From Streptomyces sp. NBC_01214 (GTDB lineage Bacteria > Actinomycetota > Actinomycetes > Streptomycetales > Streptomycetaceae), in the NCBI RefSeq assembly GCF_026340975.1, contig NZ_JAPEOS010000001.1:4745001-4809000 (forward strand): a DNA stretch of 64,000 bases. The letters run 5' to 3'. Numbering within the stretch: position 1 is the stretch's first letter; each line of letters starts with the position of its first letter. The notes under the pieces are model-generated. The model had not been told where the DNA came from, searched no databases, and saw nothing but the letters and a program-made list of their open reading frames with translations. The translations under genes were made by a program, and so were the position numbers. Below are positions 60,433 through 64,000 of the stretch, piece by piece.

Positions 60433-61339
60433 ATGGACTCGCGTTCCGCAACAAGTGGAGCGATGCGGCGGACACCCACACGCCCGGTCGACGTGGTGGG
60501 ACTCGTACCCGGCCTAGCAGCGTGGGCTCGGGACGCCATCCGTCTCCACCTGAGGCGCGGCACACCGTCGAGCAGGCAGAGTTCCGTGGGCGGGCCCCTG
60601 CTGTGGCCGAAGGACGAGCCGTGGCCGGCGTGCACGAGGCCGCACCAGGACCTCGGTATGGGCATGCCGAGCAGCACACTGGTGCCGATGGTGCCGGTCG
60701 TGCAGGTCTTCCACGCGGACGTGCCGTCCGGCGTGGTGCCCTTCCCCCTCGGTAGGGATGTTCTGCAAGTCCTGTGGTGCCCGTTCAATCACGACTCCCC
60801 GGCTTCACCATGGCCCGTGGTCCTCTGGCGCGACTCCGGATCCGATCCAGGCCGTCCTCCCGACACCGGCCGCCGACCCCGAGGCTGACGACTGGCACCT
60901 ACCGGCGCCGTGCGTGGTCCATCCCGAGCGGGTGACGGAGTATCCGTCATGGGACCTACCGGAAGACCTGACCGAAAGGTGGCAGGAGGACTTCCACCGG
61001 CTGGAGGAAGCGGCCCCGCTCCTCTCGTACGCCACCCACCTCGCCGAGGCGCCGGGCACGAAACTCGGCGGGTACCCGTCCTGGTTCACCGCACCCGGCG
61101 ACACCGACTGCCAGCAATGCGGCCGACCGATGGATCACCTGCTCACCGTGGCCAGCAACGAGGGTGACAGTGCCTCATGGCGCGCGTGGCTCCCGGCGGA
61201 GGACCGGGACGAAGAGGGCCGCCGGGCCGTCCCTCTCGACCCCACCGGGCTCGACATGGGCGGCGGGGGCGCGGTGTACGTCTTCGCATGCCGATCCTGC
61301 CCGAACCGCCCCTTCACCCACTGGTACGACTCCGGCTGA
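60433..61339 (+). pseudogene. DUF1963-like protein with a frameshift
   Basis: The first frame reads DAIRLHLRRGTPSSRQSSVG, then GPLLWPKDEPWPACTRPH, and DVLQVLWCPFNHDSPASPWP to WRDSG near 60838. The family then continues in the next frame with DPIQAVLPTPAADPEADDWH, PCVVHPERVTEYPSWDLPED, TKLGGYPSWF, CQQCGRPMDHLLTVASNEGD and VYVFACRSCPNRPFTHWYDS to the stop. The CQQC...CRSC set could bind zinc. One frameshift separates two otherwise healthy halves, so this is a recent pseudogene or a base-call error. Function of the family is unknown. Confidence 0.7.
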
Positions 61340-61532
61340 CCGACGTACCGCGGGTGGCGGTCTTGCCGTGCCGGCTGTCGCGCGACAGCCACGCCCGGGC
61401 CCGCCGAGCCCAGACTCGCTCCGGCGGGCCGACCAGCGTGCTCGGCCACACGTCTGTGCCCGACGCAGAGCACCAGCACCATGAGCGTCACCCCGTTTGC
61501 CCCGCCCCGCATCGGCAGCTGATCATCCGTGC

Positions 61533-61853
61533 ATGAGAACCGAAGTCCAGATCTTCGTCGCCGACGGCCCGCTGCCCGACTGGGACTCCACTGAAGAAGA
61601 GATCGACAGAAGGGTGCTGCAACTCGACGCCATCACCAAACCCGTCACCACTGAGGAAGCCCACGCACTGGCTGCCTGCTTCGGACCGGACGACTGCTAC
61701 GGCGTCGGCTGGACGCTGATCCACCTCATCGAAACGGCCCCCGGGCCATTGCCCGTCATCCCCCGCCCCGGCGTCGAGGCTCCCACCTGGGACGTTCCCT
61801 GGGGGCGGTGGCACTGGCACTACGGGCAGGAACTCGACGATGAGGTCAGCTGA
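61533..61853 (+). CDS. conserved hypothetical protein, 106 aa
   Basis: ATG 61533 gives MRTEVQIFVADGPLPDWDST. Soluble, acidic and Trp-rich near the C-terminus (TWDVPWGRWHWHYGQELDDE). The middle VGWTLIHLIETAPGPLPV resembles small Streptomyces immunity-like proteins, without a firm family. It converges on the MFS gene, whose stop is the next base. Confidence 0.6.
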   Translation: MRTEVQIFVADGPLPDWDSTEEEIDRRVLQLDAITKPVTTEEAHALAACFGPDDCYGVGWTLIHLIETAPGPLPVIPRPGVEAPTWDVPWGRWHWHYGQELDDEVS

Positions 61854-63374
61854 TCACTCGCGAACCGGGTCCTGTCGCCGCAGTGATCGTGCGCTGCGGG
61901 TCATGGAGTGGTGGTACGCCGCCACGAACTGTCCCATGCTGGATGGGAACTCGCGCAGCCGTCGTGCGCTCTGCGACGCTCGCCTGTGGCGACGTCGAGT
62001 CCCTCGAGCGTGACCGGCCAGGGCGCGTAGCGCCCTTTCAGAGCCGGTCGACGCCCAGAGCAGCGAGCGCGTGGCCGCCGCTTTCCATCGAGTCGGTGAC
62101 GGCGTTCGGCGAAGTTGGCCTTGTTCTCGGGGACGCCGGTGGCGGCCGAGGCGACGGTCCGGGCCGAGCTTGCGGCGGGCGAGGACGAGGATGGTCAGCG
62201 CGGTGGCGGCGCCGCCGGCGGGGAGCGCGGCGAGAACATCGGGGTGAGCGGCGAGGGATGCGGCGAGCGCGGTGCCGGCCGCCTGACCGGTGCCGACCGA
62301 CAGGATCAGCCAGGAGTACGACTCGGTGGTGCGGGAGGCGGAGGCGAGAGCGTCCACGGTGTGGTAGCCGTTGGTGATGATCAAGGTGAAGAACAGCCCG
62401 GGGATCGCCGTGAGGACGAAGGCCGTGCGGGGTCCGGGCTGGGCCAGCAGCGGTGCCCAGCCGAGGAGGAACAGGGCGCTGGTGGCGATGAGTTGGGATT
62501 TGGTCGTGCCGGGCCACGCCCGGCGGGCGTAGATCAGGCTGCCCACGAAGCTGCCGGTGGAGAACACGGCGGGTAGCAGTCCGCAGAGCATTGCCTGCCC
62601 GTGGGTGCCGGCCAGGCTTGCGGCCCACACGTTCATCGCTCCGAACGCGAACCCCGTTCCTGCCAGCGCGGTGAACAGCAGGACCAGGCCGGCGTTCATC
62701 AGCCGTCCTCTTTCGGTCACTCCGGCGATAGGACGCCAGGTCTGCGAGGGTGCGGAGGTCAGCACGACCGCCGTGCCCACCAGGGCGAGGGCGGCGGTCG
62801 CGGCCAAGGCGGTGTCGGGCCCGTGCGCGGTCGCCAGCCACGAGGCGAGCAGGGGGCCAGCGATGTAGAGGAGCCCCTGCGAGCCGGTGTCGAGGGCTTG
62901 GACGACTCGGCGCCGCCCGAAGTCAGGCAGGACTGTCGGCCAGAGGGCCCGAAGCCCTGCCTCCAGCGGCGGTGTGACCAGACCTGCGAGCCCGACCACC
63001 GCGGTCACCGCCGCGGGGGGCCCGCACGCCCGGATCAAGGGGAGCGCTGACAGGCAGCAGGCGTTGAGCAGCACCGCCGTTGCCGACACACGGGTTTGAC
63101 CGTAGCGGTCCATCAGCCTGCCCTTGACGGGCTGGGACAGCCCGGACGCCAGCCCGTAGAGGGCGGCGAGCATTCCGGCGAAGGCCAGCGACCCCCCGCT
63201 GCCGGTGATCCACAGGACGAGTCCCACGGGAACCATGGAGTTGGGCAGGCGCCCGATCAGGGTGCCGCCGAGCAAGCGGACAACGTGTCGGCTGCCCAGT
63301 ACGGCCCCGTACGTGGCGAGCGGCGGGGCAGCGGTCGGGTGTTCGGCCAGGGTCAACGGGGCAGGGCTTTCCAT
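61854..63374 (-). CDS. MFS transporter with an unusual C-terminal extension
   Basis: 506 aa from ATG 63374. Twelve hydrophobic helices are visible between ~25 and ~405 (LVLWITGSGGSLAFAGMLAA; LLNACCLSALPLIRACG; LLYIAGPLLASWLA; TAFVLTAIPGLFFTLIITNG; GTGQAAGTALAASLAAH). Motif-A-like GRLMDRYGQTRVS sits in the loop after helix 2. After LTILVLARRKLGPDRR about 95 mostly basic, non-membrane residues follow; relatives end near here. A frameshift has probably replaced the native end. Likely a drug or metabolite exporter; substrate unknown. Confidence 0.75.
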   Translation of the reverse strand: MESPAPLTLAEHPTAAPPLATYGAVLGSRHVVRLLGGTLIGRLPNSMVPVGLVLWITGSGGSLAFAGMLAALYGLASGLSQPVKGRLMDRYGQTRVSATAVLLNACCLSALPLIRACGPPAAVTAVVGLAGLVTPPLEAGLRALWPTVLPDFGRRRVVQALDTGSQGLLYIAGPLLASWLATAHGPDTALAATAALALVGTAVVLTSAPSQTWRPIAGVTERGRLMNAGLVLLFTALAGTGFAFGAMNVWAASLAGTHGQAMLCGLLPAVFSTGSFVGSLIYARRAWPGTTKSQLIATSALFLLGWAPLLAQPGPRTAFVLTAIPGLFFTLIITNGYHTVDALASASRTTESYSWLILSVGTGQAAGTALAASLAAHPDVLAALPAGGAATALTILVLARRKLGPDRRLGRHRRPREQGQLRRTPSPTRWKAAATRSLLWASTGSERALRALAGHARGTRRRHRRASQSARRLREFPSSMGQFVAAYHHSMTRSARSLRRQDPVRE

Positions 63375-63922
63375 CAGAGGGGGTGCGGGGCGGGGGCAGG
63401 GCTTGGACCAGGGGGCCATCGTCGTCGCGCGGACGCAGCGGTGGCCGAAGGTGCTGCGGCCACGGTCGTCGTGCCAACGGCCGGTGAGCGGGGCGCGGTG
63501 CGGGGGTGTGATACGGCGGCAGGACCACGGCGGCGTCCTCCAGATGCCGGCCGATCCGTGCGAGGTCGTGGACATGGTGGTTGCTTTGCACCGAGAGCAA
63601 CCGCGGGCGGACGGCGAACTCACGGCAGGCCCGGGTGTTCCGCGTGGTTGCCCAGATGGCGCAGGTGCCGAGGAACCCGGAGTCGGGAGCGTAACCCGCA
63701 GCCGACCGCTCACTACGGAAGTTGTGATCTTCCGACAAGACTGCGGGAGCTGACCGCAGTTGTGGCGGGAGGCGATGCCGGCGCGGGCTGCACGCGCCTC
63801 GTGCGGCGCATGGAAGACGACCGGTCGGCGCGGACGTAGTCACCTCCCGCGCAATGCGTCCTGGAGTTGCCGGACGGCGCCCGCTGGAGGCTGGCCAGTT
63901 TCCAGTTTCCAGCCTTCAGCCT
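63375..63922. other. upstream region of the MFS gene, no firm gene
   Basis: The minus strand has a protein-like run (GFLGTCAIWATTRNTRACRE, then LLSVQSNHHVHDLARIGRHL with EDAAVVLPP, ~63515-63700) that could be a gene remnant. I cannot name it and see no convincing start. Confidence 0.35.
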
Positions 63923-63931
63923 TCAGCTTTC
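63897..63931. repeat. five tandem heptamers
   Basis: AGTTTCC twice, AGCCTTC twice, then AGCTTTC, in direct tandem. The last units overlap the stop codon of a minus-strand partial gene. Confidence 0.7.
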
Positions 63932-64000
63932 AGCGGCCAGGACGCGCAGGACGGGCTCGCCCGGACCGTCGCGGTGGGCGCGAGCCCCGTGCCGATGTGG
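63923..64000 (-). CDS. 3' end of an unidentified gene
   Basis: The minus strand reads HRHGARAHRDGPGEPVLRVL then AAES and TGA (63923-63925), in a frame with normal codon bias, running in from beyond the window edge. Only ~25 residues are visible, too few for a family call. Confidence 0.35.
   Translation of the reverse strand, partial: PHRHGARAHRDGPGEPVLRVLAAES

Noticed and set aside
63841..64000. Telomere-like palindrome array at the window end
   Set aside because: Only short heptamer tandem repeats are present; no long foldback palindromes of the Streptomyces telomere type were seen.

Overview
The window is very GC-rich, uses GTG and TTG starts freely and has third-codon-position G/C bias. 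It carries Streptomyces-type families: DUF6777, AfsR-like NB-ARC/TPR proteins, secreted NlpC/P60 and M4 proteases, and TIR/CHAT proteins. A tap-tpg operon at 49.3-52.1 kb encodes the telomere-associated protein and terminal protein that cap linear Streptomyces replicons. The DNA is therefore best read as a subtelomeric arm of a linear Streptomyces-like chromosome, or a linear plasmid. Many genes are frameshifted, internally deleted or IS-derived, as is usual for such arms.

Layout. 0-9.6 kb: a deleted DUF1877 gene, a cupin protein, a probable metallo-hydrolase relict, a secreted NlpC/P60 protein with a repeat tail, a TetR regulator divergent from an FAD monooxygenase, and a membrane-anchored DUF6777 protein with a tail of about 480 repetitive residues. 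9.6-15.2 kb: a broken LuxR-type ATPase, a small Bell-like protein with a RHIM-like motif, a wrecked NB-ARC/TPR gene with the same motif type, and a wrecked glycosyltransferase-like gene. 15.2-22 kb: two back-to-back gene pairs, SEFIR/TIR effector + TPR protein (minus) and CHAT protease + TPR protein (plus). 22-28 kb: a dead TIR gene, then an overlapping pair of intact NLR-like genes (motif-NB-ARC-TPR and TIR-NBS-TPR). 28.8-35.2 kb: an OLD-family ATPase/TOPRIM nuclease and sbcD-sbcC. 35-46.4 kb: an H1-like lysine-rich protein, a TPR protein, AraC and IS4 relicts, a dihydrofolate-reductase-like protein, a block of secreted proteins (P60, small cysteine-rich protein, M4 protease), a LuxR regulator and a DUF6308 protein. 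46.5-52.6 kb: HEAT-repeat genes, a zinc-ribbon-like protein, tap-tpg and DUF4259. 52.9-64 kb: a frameshifted GntR gene, an internally deleted MFS gene, a membrane protein + winged-helix operon behind twin inverted repeats, a Tat-exported beta-propeller-like protein, an IS110 relict, DUF4279, a frameshifted DUF1963-like gene and an MFS transporter.

The most interesting part is 11.4-30.7 kb, a dense island of innate-immunity-like genes: an amyloid-motif effector, NLR/STAND ATPases, TIR, SEFIR and CHAT effector domains, TPR sensors and an OLD nuclease. Two features look unusual. First, a TPR-CHAT protein appears split into separate genes, with a second TPR protein paired to a SEFIR/TIR effector across a divergent promoter. 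Second, an apparently intact Bell-type effector sits beside its ruined NLR, while an intact NLR with a related motif lies about 11 kb away. Function is inferred from domain content and gene order. Nothing here was tested and no searches were run.
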